A stretch of DNA of 64,000 nucleotides from Gallionellaceae bacterium (GTDB taxonomy: Bacteria; Pseudomonadota; Gammaproteobacteria; Burkholderiales; Thiobacillaceae): contig JAQTLN010000013.1 of assembly GCA_028714875.1 (NCBI GenBank), forward strand, positions 1 to 64,000, in the 5' to 3' direction. The translations under genes were made by a program, and so were the position numbers. Below, piece by piece: positions 50,614 to 59,967 of the stretch (its first letter is position 1; every line of letters begins with the position of its first letter). The notes under the pieces were generated by a model. It made no database searches. It was not told the origin of the DNA and saw nothing but the letters and a program-made list of their open reading frames with translations.

Positions 50614-50724
50614 TTCGCCGCTTCCCGCGTCGTTCTACCCCCTCTTTCATGGCGGTTTTCATGCGGGGAGACTGCGCTCCATCCATTTCGGACATCACGG
50701 TTTTTTGATCTGGTGGGGGACGCA

Positions 50725-51990
50725 ATGACACCTCGTTCGCAACAACAGCTTTCGGTGCTTCTGATGAGCACATTGGCCTTCACGGTATGTTTCGCCGTGT
50801 GGATGATGTTTGCCGTCATCGGCATTCCCATCAAGGCGCAACTCGGGCTCAACGAAACCGAATTCGGCCTGTTGGTCGCCATGCCGGTGCTGACCGGCGC
50901 GCTGGTGCGCCTGCCCCTCGGTATGTGGACGGACAAGTTCGGCGGTCGCATCGTGTTTTTCGCCCTGATGCTGTCTACCGTCGGGCCGATATGGATGATT
51001 GAATACGCCACCAAGTTCTGGCATTTCCTGGTCATCGGCCTGTTCGTCGGCCTGGCTGGCGGTTCCTTCTCGGTCGGTATTGCCTATTGCGCCCGCTGGT
51101 ACGAGAAGGCGCGCCAGGGCATGGCGATGGGCGTGTTTGGCGCCGGCAACTCGGGCGCGGCGCTGACCAAGCTGGTGGCGCCCAGCATCGTCGTTGCCTA
51201 CGGCTGGACCATGGTGCCGCAGGTGTATGCCGCCGCCATGCTGGTCACCGCCATCCTGTTCTGGCTGTTCACCTATGACGACCCAGCGCACAAGGTGCCG
51301 GCCCACGTCACCGTGCGTGACCAGCTCAAGGCGCTGAAAGACCCGGTGGTGTGGAAGTACTGTCAGTACTACTCCATCGTTTTCGGCGGTTATGTCGCGC
51401 TGGCGCTGTGGATGACCAAGTACTACGTCACCGAATACGGTTTTGACCTGAAGACGGCGGCGCTGCTGGCGGCCTGTTTCTCGCTTCCCGGCGGCGTGCT
51501 ACGCGCGGTGGGCGGCTGGATGTCGGACAAATGGGGCGCGCATCGGGTGACCTGGTGGGTGCTCTGGGTGTCCTGGATCTGCCTGTTCATCATGTCCTAT
51601 CCGCAGACCGAGTTCACCGTGAAGACCGTGACCGGTCCGCACACCTACAACATCCATCTCGGCCCGGAAGTCTTCACCGCCCTGTTGTTCACCGTCGGCG
51701 TCGCCTTCGCCTTCGGCAAGGCCTCGGTATTCAAGTACATCTCCGACGAGTACCCGCACAACATTGGTGTCATCTCCGGGATCGTCGGACTCATGGGTGG
51801 CCTTGGCGGCTTCCTGCTGCCGATCATGTTCGGCGCCCTGGTCGACCTCACCGGCATCCGTTCCTCTGCCTTCATGCTCATGTACGGCGTGGTCTGGGTG
51901 TCGCTGATCTGGATGTACACCACCGAGGTTCGCAAGCTGGACCATCTAGTCAAGAAACCCCTGTTGGCCGAAGCCGACACCCTGGAATAA
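50725..51990 (+). CDS. narK1: Nitrate transporter, NarK1 type (probable nitrate/H+ symporter)
   Basis: A 421-aa major-facilitator protein with 12 predicted helices of the nitrate/nitrite porter family. The nitrate signature segment FGAGNSGAALTKLVAPS is present, and RxxLG-type MFS motifs occur in GMWTDKFGGR and GGWMSDKWGAHR. It follows the order narK1-narK2-narG found in denitrifying betaproteobacteria, where NarK1 imports nitrate with protons. Start ATG 50725; the GTG at 50713 is not used because GGGGGA lies eight bases before the ATG. First gene of the nar operon. Confidence 0.92.
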   Translation: MTPRSQQQLSVLLMSTLAFTVCFAVWMMFAVIGIPIKAQLGLNETEFGLLVAMPVLTGALVRLPLGMWTDKFGGRIVFFALMLSTVGPIWMIEYATKFWHFLVIGLFVGLAGGSFSVGIAYCARWYEKARQGMAMGVFGAGNSGAALTKLVAPSIVVAYGWTMVPQVYAAAMLVTAILFWLFTYDDPAHKVPAHVTVRDQLKALKDPVVWKYCQYYSIVFGGYVALALWMTKYYVTEYGFDLKTAALLAACFSLPGGVLRAVGGWMSDKWGAHRVTWWVLWVSWICLFIMSYPQTEFTVKTVTGPHTYNIHLGPEVFTALLFTVGVAFAFGKASVFKYISDEYPHNIGVISGIVGLMGGLGGFLLPIMFGALVDLTGIRSSAFMLMYGVVWVSLIWMYTTEVRKLDHLVKKPLLAEADTLE

Positions 51991-52025
51991 CCCCCCCCAC
52001 TTCAACGCACGCAACGGAGAACGAG

Positions 52026-53636
52026 ATGAGTACAGACATCAAGAACTGGGATGTGGAGGACCAGAAATTCTGGGAATCCACCGGCAAGAGTGTCGCCTAC
52101 CGCAACCTGTGGATTTCCATCCCCAGCCTGTTGATGGGGTTCGCCATCTGGCTGATGTGGGGAATCATCACCGTGCAGATGTCCAACCTGGGCTTCCCGT
52201 TCAAGCAGGATGAGCTGTTCACCCTGACCGCCATCGCCGGTCTGGCCGGCGCCACGCTGCGTATTCCCGCCTCGTTCATGATCCGCCTGGCGGGTGGGCG
52301 CAACACCATCTTCCTGACCACGGCGTTGTTGATGATTCCGGCCATCGGTACCGGCTTCGCGCTGATGGACAAGAACACGCCGCTGCTCACCTTCCAGTTG
52401 CTGGCGCTGCTGTCCGGTGTCGGCGGCGGCAACTTCGCCTGTTCCATGTCCAATATCAGCACCTTCTTCCCGAAGCGGTTGCAGGGCACGGCGCTGGGCA
52501 TGAATGCCGGCCTCGGCAACTTCGGCGTCACCACGATGCAGATTCTGATCCCGCTGGTGATGACCGCCGGCGTGTTTGGTGCCATCGCCGGTGACCCCAT
52601 GGTCCTGGCCAAGGACTCCGGCTGGATCTTCGGCAAGATTACCGCCGGCACCATGACCTGGATTCAGAATGCCGGCTTCGTCTGGCTGCTGTTCCTGATT
52701 CCGCTGGCCTTCCTCGGCTTCTTCGGCATGAACAACCTGCTGGTCATCTCTCCGAAGATCGGCGGCACCATCGCCGCCTTCATCAAGGTGCTCTGGCTCT
52801 ACGGCCTGGCCTTTCTCACCGCCATCGTCGGCCTCTATCTCTACCTGCCGGCTCCGACCGGTTTGGGCCTGCTCAACATGTGGGTGGCGCTGCCGCTGAT
52901 CATCGCCGCGACCCTGCTGGTCATGAAGCTCGCCGCCTTCGGTGAAATGAAGGCCAACATCGACAAGCAGTTCGCCATCTTCAAGAACAAGCACACCTGG
53001 TCCATGACCGCGCTGTACATCGTCACCTTCGGTTCGTTTATCGGCTTCTCCATGGCCGTGCCCCTGTCCATCAAGGTGATCTTCGGCGACATGCACATTC
53101 TGGATGCCGCCACCCATACCTGGACCCACGTCAAGAACCCGCACGGTCCTTCCGCGCTGACCTACGCCTGGATCGGCCCCTTCGTCGGCGCCCTGATCCG
53201 CCCGGTCGGCGGCTGGATATCCGACAAGGTGGGCGGCGCGATCGTCACCCAGATCATCTCGGTGGTCATGGTCGCGGCTTCCGTCTATGCCGGCTACATC
53301 ATGATGCAGGCCTACCAGTCGGCCACCCCCGAGGTGTTCTTCATGCCCTTCCTGATCACCTTCGTGGTCCTGTTCGCGGCTTCGGGTATCGGCAACGGCT
53401 CCACCTTCCGCTCCGTCGGCGTGATCTTCGACCGTCAGCAGGCCGGCCCGGTGCTGGGCTGGACCTCCGCCGTGGCTGCTTACGGCGCCTTTATCGCCCC
53501 CGAGGTGATCAAGACCCAGATCAAGGCTGGCACTCCGGAAATGGCCATGTACGGCTTCGCGGTGTTCTACGCCCTGTGCCTGATCATCAACTGGTGGTTC
53601 TACCTGCGCAAGAACTCTGAAATTCGCAATCCGTAA
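52026..53636 (+). CDS. narK2: Nitrate/nitrite antiporter, NarK2 type
   Basis: A 536-aa major-facilitator protein with at least 12 helices and a longer loop than NarK1, typical of NarK2-type nitrate/nitrite exchangers. The nitrate signature appears in LGMNAGLGNFGVTTMQ; other marks are RIPASFMIRLAGGRNT, CSMSNISTFFPKRLQG, and GAIVTQII. Start ATG 52026, with GGAGAACGAG in front; the longer frame from 51531 lies inside narK1. Its C-terminus ends ...NSEIRNP, close to the repeat at 53643. Together with NarK1 it balances nitrate uptake and nitrite export for NarGHI. Confidence 0.92.
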   Translation: MSTDIKNWDVEDQKFWESTGKSVAYRNLWISIPSLLMGFAIWLMWGIITVQMSNLGFPFKQDELFTLTAIAGLAGATLRIPASFMIRLAGGRNTIFLTTALLMIPAIGTGFALMDKNTPLLTFQLLALLSGVGGGNFACSMSNISTFFPKRLQGTALGMNAGLGNFGVTTMQILIPLVMTAGVFGAIAGDPMVLAKDSGWIFGKITAGTMTWIQNAGFVWLLFLIPLAFLGFFGMNNLLVISPKIGGTIAAFIKVLWLYGLAFLTAIVGLYLYLPAPTGLGLLNMWVALPLIIAATLLVMKLAAFGEMKANIDKQFAIFKNKHTWSMTALYIVTFGSFIGFSMAVPLSIKVIFGDMHILDAATHTWTHVKNPHGPSALTYAWIGPFVGALIRPVGGWISDKVGGAIVTQIISVVMVAASVYAGYIMMQAYQSATPEVFFMPFLITFVVLFAASGIGNGSTFRSVGVIFDRQQAGPVLGWTSAVAAYGAFIAPEVIKTQIKAGTPEMAMYGFAVFYALCLIINWWFYLRKNSEIRNP

Positions 53637-53642
53637 CAAACC

Positions 53643-53738
53643 ATAGGTTGGGTTAAGCGCGGGGTTCGCGCCGTAACCCAACAGCATCTGGCAAGAACGT
53701 TGGGTTACGCGATGAAGCCGCTAACCCAACCTACGAAA
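53643..53738. repeat. TAGGTTGGGTTA inverted repeat between narK2 and narG
   Basis: TAGGTTGGGTTAAGCGCGGG at the left and CGCTAACCCAACCTACG at the right are inverted, with inner CGTAACCCAAC/GTTGGGTTACG. About 95 bp. It sits in the nar operon in the same manner as the CIS repeats. Confidence 0.9.
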
Positions 53739-53767
53739 CCTACGCAAGCCGCAACAAGGAGAGTTTC

Positions 53768-56700
53768 ATGAGTCACTTTCTCGACCGCCTGACCTACTTC
53801 ACCCACCCGCGTGAGCCGTTCTCCGGTGGCCACGGCGTGATGACCATCGAAGACCGCAAGTGGGAAGACGCTTATCGCAACCGCTGGCGCCATGACAAGG
53901 TGGTGCGTTCCACCCACGGCGTGAACTGCACCGGCGGCTGTTCCTGGAAAATTTTCGTGAAGAACGGCCTGGTGTCGTTCGAGATGCAGCAGACCGACTA
54001 CCCGCGCACCCGCGACGATCTGCCCAACCATGAGCCGCGTGGCTGCCAGCGTGGCGCCAGCTTCTCCTGGTATCTCTACAGCCCGCACCGGATCAAGCAT
54101 CCGATGATTCGTGGCCGCCTGCTCGACCTGTACCGCGCCGAGCGTCGTACCGGCAAAGACCCGGTGGAGGCCTGGGCGGCGATCCAGGCCGACCCGGCCA
54201 AGCGTCTGAAATACACCAGCGTGCGCGGCCTCGGCGGCTTCGTGCGGACCAACTGGGACGAGATCACCGAAATCGTCGCCGCCGCCAACGTCTACACCAT
54301 CAACAAGTGGGGTCCGGACCGCATCTACGGTTTCTCGCCGATTCCCGCCATGTCGATGATTTCCTACGCCGCCGGCAGCCGTTACCTCAGCCTGATCGGC
54401 GCCGCCTGTGGTTCCTTCTACGACTGGTATTGCGATCTGCCGGCCGCCAGCCCGCAGACCTGGGGTGAGCAGACCGACGTGCCGGAAGCGGCCGATTGGT
54501 ACAACTCGACCTACCTGATCATCACCGGCGCCAACCTGCCGATGACCCGCACGCCGGACGCGCACTTCGCCATCGAGACCCGCTACAAGGGCACCAAGAT
54601 CGTGTCGATGGCGCCGGACTACGCCGAATACGTCAAGTTCGCCGACCTCTGGATGCCGGTGAAGCAGGGTACCGACTCCGCCGCCTTCCTGGCCATGGGC
54701 CATGTCGCCTTGCGCGAGTTCTACATCGACAAGCAGATTCCCTACTTCCAGGAATACGCCCGCAAGTACACCGACCTGCCGATGCAGGTGGTACTGCGCG
54801 AGCATGAAGGCGGCTACGTTACCGACCGCAACCTGCGCGCCTCCGACCTGGGCGGCATGAATGAAACCAACAACCCAGAGTGGAAAACCATCGTCTGGGA
54901 CGAGATGTCCGGCGCTTTCGTGGTGCCCAACGGCTCGGTCGGCTTCCGCTGGGGTGAGGAGGGCAAGTGGAACCTGCTGGAGAAGCAGTCCAGCCAGGCC
55001 GATATGTGCGCTGAACTCACCTGCCAGGGCAAGGACGGGGTGGAAATCGTCTCGGTCGCCTTCCCCCACTTCACCGAGGATGAGCCCAATCTGCTTTCGC
55101 GCAACGTCCCCGCGCGCCGGGTGAAACTGGCCGACGGCACGGAAGCGCTGGTCACTTCCGTGTTTGATCTGCAAATCGCCCAATACGGTATCGACCGCGG
55201 TCTCGGCGGCGGCAATGTCGCCAGTTCCTACGACCAGGCCGATGTCGCCTACACCCCGGCCTGGGCCGAAAAGGTCACCGGCGTCAAGCGCGCCGACCTG
55301 ATCCGCACCGGCCGCGAGTTCGCCGACAACGCCGCCAAGACCAAGGGCAAGTCCATGGTCATCATGGGCGCGGCGATCAACCATTGGTATCACAACGACC
55401 TGTCTTACCGTTCGATCATGAACTTGCTGCACATGTGCGGTTGTGTCGGCCAGAGCGGCGGCGGCTGGGCGCACTACGTGGGCCAGGAAAAGCTGCGTCC
55501 GCAGGCCGGCTGGGCACCGATCGCCTTCGGTCTCGATTGGCACCGTCCGCCGCGCCAGATGAACTCCACTTCCTACTGGTATTTCCACACCGATCAGTGG
55601 CGCTACGAAGCGGTCAAGGCCGACGATCTGCTGTCCCCCGCCGGCAAGAACCGCAACAAAGGTTATTCCCTGGCCGACTACAACGTGGCCGCCACCCGCA
55701 TGGGCTGGCTGCCATCCGCGCCGCACTTCAACCGCAATCCGCTGGAACTGGCCGCCGAGGCTGCCAAGGCCGGCGCGACCGATGAAGCCGGCGCGGCCAA
55801 GTACATCGCCGAGCAACTCAAGTCCGGCGCCCTCGATGTGTCCTTCGCCGACCCGGACAACCCGGTCAACTGGCCGCGCAACCTGATCGTCTGGCGCGCC
55901 AACCTGATCGGCACTTCCGCCAAGGGCCATGAATACTTCTTGAAGCACCTGCTGGGCGCGCAGAACGGCGTCCTGCACGAGGGCGGCGACGGCAACAACT
56001 GCAAGGAAGTGAAGTGGCACGAGAAGGGGCCGACCGCCAAGCTGGACCTGATGGTGGACATCAACTTCCGCCTCAACTCCACCGGCGCCTACTCCGACAT
56101 CATCCTGCCCACCGCGACCTGGTACGAGAAGCACGACCTCAACACCACGGACATGCACCCGTTCATCCACCCGCTGAGTGAAGCGGTGAGCCCGGGTTGG
56201 GAATCGAAGTCCGACTGGCAGATCTTCAAGCACATCGCCAAGGCCTTCTCGAAACTGGCCGCCAAGCACCTGGGCACCAAGAAGGATCTGGTGGCGCTGC
56301 CGATGCAGCACGACTCGGCCTTCGAAATGGCGCAGCCGCTGGGCCAGGTGAAGGACTGGAAGCGCGGCGACTGCGAGCCGATCCCCGGCAAGACCATGCC
56401 GCTGATCAAGCTGGTGGAGCGCGATTTCGCCAGCACCTACAACAAGTTCATCGGCCTGGGCCCCTTGATGGTCAAGCTGGGCAACAACATCAAGGGCATC
56501 GACTGGAACACCGAGCAGGAATACAACGAGCTCGCCAGCCTCAACCGCACGGTGAAGGAGCCCGGTGTCTCGCAAGGCATGCCGTCCCTGGAAGAAGACA
56601 TCGCGGTGTGCGATTCGGTGATGCGCATGGCGCCGGAAACCAACGGCGAGGTGGCGCACAAGTCGTGGTCCGCCCTGTCGAAGAAAACCGGCATCGACCA

Positions 56701-57520
56701 CCACCACCTCTACGCCGGTCGCCACGAGGACAAGATCACCTTCCGCGACATCCAGGCGCAGCCGCGCAAGATCATCACCGCGCCGACCTGGTCCGGGATC
56801 GAGTCGGAGCATGTGTCCTACACGGCGGGCTACACCAACATCCACGAGCACATTCCCTTCCGTACCCTGACCGGCCGCGCCCACTTCTACCAGGATCACG
56901 AGTGGTTCCTAGATTTCGGCGAAGGCTTCTGCACCTTCCGTCCGCCGGTGGACATGAAGGCCAAGGAAAAGGTGCCGGCCAGCGTGCTGAAGAAACCACA
57001 CCTGACCCTGTCCTGGATCACGCCGCACTCCAAGTGGGGCATCCACTCCACCTATCAGGACAACTTGCGCATGCTCAACCTGTTCCGCGGTGGTCCTTAT
57101 GTGTGGATCTCCGAGGATGACGCGAAGTCGGTGGGCATCGCCGACAACGACTGGGTCGAAGCCATCAACGCCAACGGCGCCACCATGGCAAGAGCGGTGG
57201 TGTCGCAACGGGTGCCGCGCGGCATGGCGATGATGTACCACGCCCAGGAAAAGAACGTGAACGTGCCCGGCAGTCCCTCCACGGGAAAACGCGGCGGCAT
57301 TCTCAACTCGGTCACCCGGGTCATCGTCAAGCCCACCAACATGGTCGGTGGCTATGTGCAACTCGCCTACGGCTTCAACTACTACGGCACGGTGGGCTGC
57401 CAGCGCGACGAAGTGGTGGTGCTGCACAAGGTCGAGGATCAGAACATCGACTGGCTGGAGCGGCCGTTGACACCGGAACGGGAAGCGCAGTTGAACCCGC
57501 CGGGTGTGGGGCCGAAATGA
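53768..57520 (+). CDS. narG: Respiratory nitrate reductase alpha subunit
   Basis: A 1250-aa molybdopterin enzyme that reduces nitrate to nitrite at the cytoplasmic face. The FS0 [4Fe-4S] site appears as HGVNCTGGCSWKIF and RGCQRG; the Mo-binding segment WYCDLPAASPQTWGEQTDVPEAADW, with the Asp ligand, and a full set of MopB domains (LWMPVKQGTDSAAFLAMGHV; DGGNNCKEV-like GGDGNNCKEVKWHEKG; GYVQLAYGFNYYGT) match E. coli NarG. No Tat signal is required because NarG remains cytoplasmic. Strong ribosome binding site (AAGGAGAG) before ATG 53768. Length is normal for NarG. Confidence 0.98.
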   Translation: MSHFLDRLTYFTHPREPFSGGHGVMTIEDRKWEDAYRNRWRHDKVVRSTHGVNCTGGCSWKIFVKNGLVSFEMQQTDYPRTRDDLPNHEPRGCQRGASFSWYLYSPHRIKHPMIRGRLLDLYRAERRTGKDPVEAWAAIQADPAKRLKYTSVRGLGGFVRTNWDEITEIVAAANVYTINKWGPDRIYGFSPIPAMSMISYAAGSRYLSLIGAACGSFYDWYCDLPAASPQTWGEQTDVPEAADWYNSTYLIITGANLPMTRTPDAHFAIETRYKGTKIVSMAPDYAEYVKFADLWMPVKQGTDSAAFLAMGHVALREFYIDKQIPYFQEYARKYTDLPMQVVLREHEGGYVTDRNLRASDLGGMNETNNPEWKTIVWDEMSGAFVVPNGSVGFRWGEEGKWNLLEKQSSQADMCAELTCQGKDGVEIVSVAFPHFTEDEPNLLSRNVPARRVKLADGTEALVTSVFDLQIAQYGIDRGLGGGNVASSYDQADVAYTPAWAEKVTGVKRADLIRTGREFADNAAKTKGKSMVIMGAAINHWYHNDLSYRSIMNLLHMCGCVGQSGGGWAHYVGQEKLRPQAGWAPIAFGLDWHRPPRQMNSTSYWYFHTDQWRYEAVKADDLLSPAGKNRNKGYSLADYNVAATRMGWLPSAPHFNRNPLELAAEAAKAGATDEAGAAKYIAEQLKSGALDVSFADPDNPVNWPRNLIVWRANLIGTSAKGHEYFLKHLLGAQNGVLHEGGDGNNCKEVKWHEKGPTAKLDLMVDINFRLNSTGAYSDIILPTATWYEKHDLNTTDMHPFIHPLSEAVSPGWESKSDWQIFKHIAKAFSKLAAKHLGTKKDLVALPMQHDSAFEMAQPLGQVKDWKRGDCEPIPGKTMPLIKLVERDFASTYNKFIGLGPLMVKLGNNIKGIDWNTEQEYNELASLNRTVKEPGVSQGMPSLEEDIAVCDSVMRMAPETNGEVAHKSWSALSKKTGIDHHHLYAGRHEDKITFRDIQAQPRKIITAPTWSGIESEHVSYTAGYTNIHEHIPFRTLTGRAHFYQDHEWFLDFGEGFCTFRPPVDMKAKEKVPASVLKKPHLTLSWITPHSKWGIHSTYQDNLRMLNLFRGGPYVWISEDDAKSVGIADNDWVEAINANGATMARAVVSQRVPRGMAMMYHAQEKNVNVPGSPSTGKRGGILNSVTRVIVKPTNMVGGYVQLAYGFNYYGTVGCQRDEVVVLHKVEDQNIDWLERPLTPEREAQLNPPGVGPK

Positions 57521-57536
57521 TCGGATCGAAATGAAT

Positions 57537-57562
57537 TTCTCCCCTTTCCCGGAGGGAGAGGG
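57537..57562. repeat. CCCCTTTCCC palindrome after narG
   Basis: TTCTCCCCTTTCCCGGAGGGAGAGGGGA is a hairpin of the CCCCTCTCCC family. It is not followed by a T run, so readthrough into narH is expected. Confidence 0.7.
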
Positions 57563-57649
57563 GATTCAAAGGGTTTAACCGCCAGGGTTCAGAGGTTACG
57601 GGTCTCATGGCTGGGTCGTCGCTTCCCGAGGGCCCTGGTGGTTAACAAG

Positions 57650-57724
57650 ATACGTAGGGCGGAACGCGAAGCGGTTCCGCCGCATGGATCGGCGGATCGC
57701 CTTTCAGGCATTCGCCCTACGAAG
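57650..57724. repeat. CGTAGGGCGGAACGCG inverted repeat before narH
   Basis: CGTAGGGCGGAACGCGAAGC at the left and CATTCGCCCTACG at the right are inverted, with inner GCGGTTCCGCCGC and GGCGGATCGCC. The ribosome binding site of narH (GAAGGAGAT) follows it at once. Confidence 0.85.
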
Positions 57725-57733
57725 GAGATTGAA

Positions 57734-59281
57734 ATGAAAGTCAGAGCGCAATTCGCATTCGTTTTCAACCTGGATAAATGCATCGGTTGCCACACCTGTT
57801 CCGTGACCTGCAAGAACGTGTGGACCAACCGCAAGGGCGTCGAGTACGTCTGGTTCAACAACGTCGAGTCCAAGCCCGGTATCGGCTATCCCAAGGACTG
57901 GGAAGACCAGAAGAAATGGCGTGGCGGCTGGGAATTGAAAGACGGCAAGCTGCAACTGAAATCCGGCTCCAAGATGGCCCGCCTGGCCAATATCTTCGCC
58001 AACCCGGACATGCCGGAAATCGACGATTACTATGAGCCGTTCACTTTCGATTACGCGCACCTGCAGAACGCGCCGTTGTCGGAAGCCGCGCCCACCGCGC
58101 GCCCGGTGTCGCAGATCACCGGCGACAAGATGGAAAAGATCACCTGGGGCCCGAACTGGGAAGACGACCTTGCCGGCGAGTTCGAGAAGCGCTCCAAGGA
58201 CCGCAACATGCACAACCTGGAGAAGGAGATCTACAAGCAGTTCGAGAACACCTTCCACATGTATCTGCCGCGCATCTGCAACCACTGCATCAACCCGGCC
58301 TGCGTCGCCGCCTGCCCATCCGGCTCGATGTACAAGCGCGAGGAAGACGGCATCGTGCTGGTGGACCAGGACAAGTGCCGCGGTTGGCGCATGTGCATCT
58401 CCTCCTGCCCGTACAAGAAGGTGTATTACAACTGGGAATCGGGCAAGGCCGAGAAGTGCATCGGCTGCTACCCGCGCGTCGAATCCGGCATGCCGACGGT
58501 GTGCTCCGAGTCCTGCGTCGGCCGCATCCGCTACAACGGCATCATGTTGTATGACGCCGACAAGATCGAGCAGTTGGCCTCGGTGCCCAACGAGCAGGAT
58601 TTGTATCAGGCCCAGCTCGACATCTTCCTCGACCCGAACGACCCCGACGTCATCGAAGCCGCGCGTCGTGACGGCATCCAGGAAGACTGGATCGAAGCCG
58701 CGCGGAAATCGCCCATCTACAAGATGGCTGTGGACTGGAAGATCGCCTTCCCGATGCACCCCGAGTTCCGCACCCTGCCCATGGTCTGGTACGTGCCGCC
58801 CCTGTCGCCGGTGCAATCGCACATTGACCAGGGCGGCCTGTCTTCCGATCCGGGCAGCGTCATCCCGCCGGTGGAAAATCTGCGCCTGCCGGTGAAATAC
58901 CTGGCCAACCTGCTCACCGCCGGCAAGGAAGCGCCCATCGTCCTCGCCCTGAAACGGATGATCGCGATGCGCGCCTACCAGCGTTCCATCCACGTCGAAG
59001 GCAAGGCCGATACCCGCGCCCTGGACGAGATCGGCATGAGCGAGGAAATGGCCCTGGAGATGTACCGTTACCTGGCCATCGCCAACTACGAAGACCGCTT
59101 CGTGATTCCTTCCGGCCACGAAGAAGTCCGACTGGATGATTTCTACGCCTTCCAGGGCCAGAACGGCTTCACCTTCGGCAACGATTCCTCGCCCGGCATT
59201 TCCGCGAATTCCCTGTTCCCGGAACGGCGCAAGGAAACCGTGGAATCCCGCGATCCGGCCCCGTCCGCCGACGAGCGTTAA
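57734..59281 (+). CDS. narH: Respiratory nitrate reductase beta subunit
   Basis: A 515-aa iron-sulfur subunit that carries electrons from NarI to NarG. Ferredoxin-type sites: CIGCHTCSVTC (C16, C19, C22, C26), CNHCINPACVAACPSG, CRGWRMCISSCPY with the Trp that marks the [3Fe-4S] cluster, and CIGCYPRVESGMPTVCSESC. The C-terminal domain (WYVPPLSPVQSHIDQ) is typical. Start ATG 57734 follows AAGGAGAT; the longer frame from 57638 covers a repeat. Confidence 0.98.
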   Translation: MKVRAQFAFVFNLDKCIGCHTCSVTCKNVWTNRKGVEYVWFNNVESKPGIGYPKDWEDQKKWRGGWELKDGKLQLKSGSKMARLANIFANPDMPEIDDYYEPFTFDYAHLQNAPLSEAAPTARPVSQITGDKMEKITWGPNWEDDLAGEFEKRSKDRNMHNLEKEIYKQFENTFHMYLPRICNHCINPACVAACPSGSMYKREEDGIVLVDQDKCRGWRMCISSCPYKKVYYNWESGKAEKCIGCYPRVESGMPTVCSESCVGRIRYNGIMLYDADKIEQLASVPNEQDLYQAQLDIFLDPNDPDVIEAARRDGIQEDWIEAARKSPIYKMAVDWKIAFPMHPEFRTLPMVWYVPPLSPVQSHIDQGGLSSDPGSVIPPVENLRLPVKYLANLLTAGKEAPIVLALKRMIAMRAYQRSIHVEGKADTRALDEIGMSEEMALEMYRYLAIANYEDRFVIPSGHEEVRLDDFYAFQGQNGFTFGNDSSPGISANSLFPERRKETVESRDPAPSADER

Positions 59282-59282
59282 C

Positions 59283-59402
59283 ACTCCCCTCCCCCTCCGG
59301 GAGGGGCCGGGGGAGAGGGAACGCGACCCGATCAAGCGACATCGCCTGATCAGCCGCCCGTCCCTCACCCCGGCCCTCTCCCGGAGGGAGAGGGAGCAAA
59401 CC
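59283..59402. repeat. Two CCCCTCTCCC-family palindromes between narH and narJ
   Basis: CTCCCCTCCCCCTCCGGGAGGGGCCGGGGGAGAGGG and, from 59362, CCCTCACCCCGGCCCTCTCCCGGAGGGAGAGGG each form hairpins. Inner GATCAAGCGACATCGC/CTGATC-type sequence lies between them. Same family as the gcvPA insert. Confidence 0.88.
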
Positions 59403-59413
59403 AGGAGAACACC

Positions 59414-59953
59414 ATGTTCTACAAAGTCTTATCCAAATTGCTCGATTACCCGGACGAGGCCATGATGGCGGCCATCCCGGAACTGCGCGTTGAAATCAAG
59501 CGCGGTTTCGAGGCCGCCGAATGGCTGGTGCTGGATCGCTTTCTCAATCATCTGGAAAGCCTCGACCTGACCGATGTGCAGGCGGCCTATGTGCAGACCT
59601 TCGACCTCACCCCGGAACATGCCCTGAACCTTACCCACCACTTGTTCGGCGACGACAAGAACCGGGGTCCGGCGCTGATCGACCTGTCCGTGTTTTACAA
59701 GGAATACGGCCTGGAGATGGTGACAAAAGATGCGGCGGCGAATGAAGACGCCAGCAACGAGATTCCGGACTATTTGCCGCTGATGCTGGAATTCGCCACC
59801 TATCTCGAGCCGGAGGAGGCGCGTCTCTTCCTGTCGCAGTGGGCCAAGATATTGAATCAGCTCGCCAGCAACCTGGAAGAAGCGCTAAGCCCCTACGCCC
59901 CCCTCATCCGCCTCGTCGAACAACGCAGCCTGCTGGTCAAGGCCGCTGCCTGA
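59414..59953 (+). CDS. narJ: Nitrate reductase assembly chaperone
   Basis: A 179-aa chaperone of the TorD/NarJ family, needed to insert the Mo cofactor into NarG. Features: YKVLSKLLDYPDE at the start, YVQTFDLTPEHALNLTHHLFGDDKNRGPALIDLSVFYKEYG, and EIPDYLPLMLEFATYLEPEEA. The length is slightly shorter than E. coli NarJ. It lies 132 bp after narH; no terminator with a T run separates them. Confidence 0.96.
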   Translation: MFYKVLSKLLDYPDEAMMAAIPELRVEIKRGFEAAEWLVLDRFLNHLESLDLTDVQAAYVQTFDLTPEHALNLTHHLFGDDKNRGPALIDLSVFYKEYGLEMVTKDAAANEDASNEIPDYLPLMLEFATYLEPEEARLFLSQWAKILNQLASNLEEALSPYAPLIRLVEQRSLLVKAAA

Positions 59954-59967
59954 AAGGAGTACAGATC

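Noticed and set aside
53705..56899. Minus-strand frame of over 1000 codons opposite narG
   Set aside because: It is the shadow of narG in GC-rich DNA, with His/Gly/Val/Arg-rich composition and no motif.
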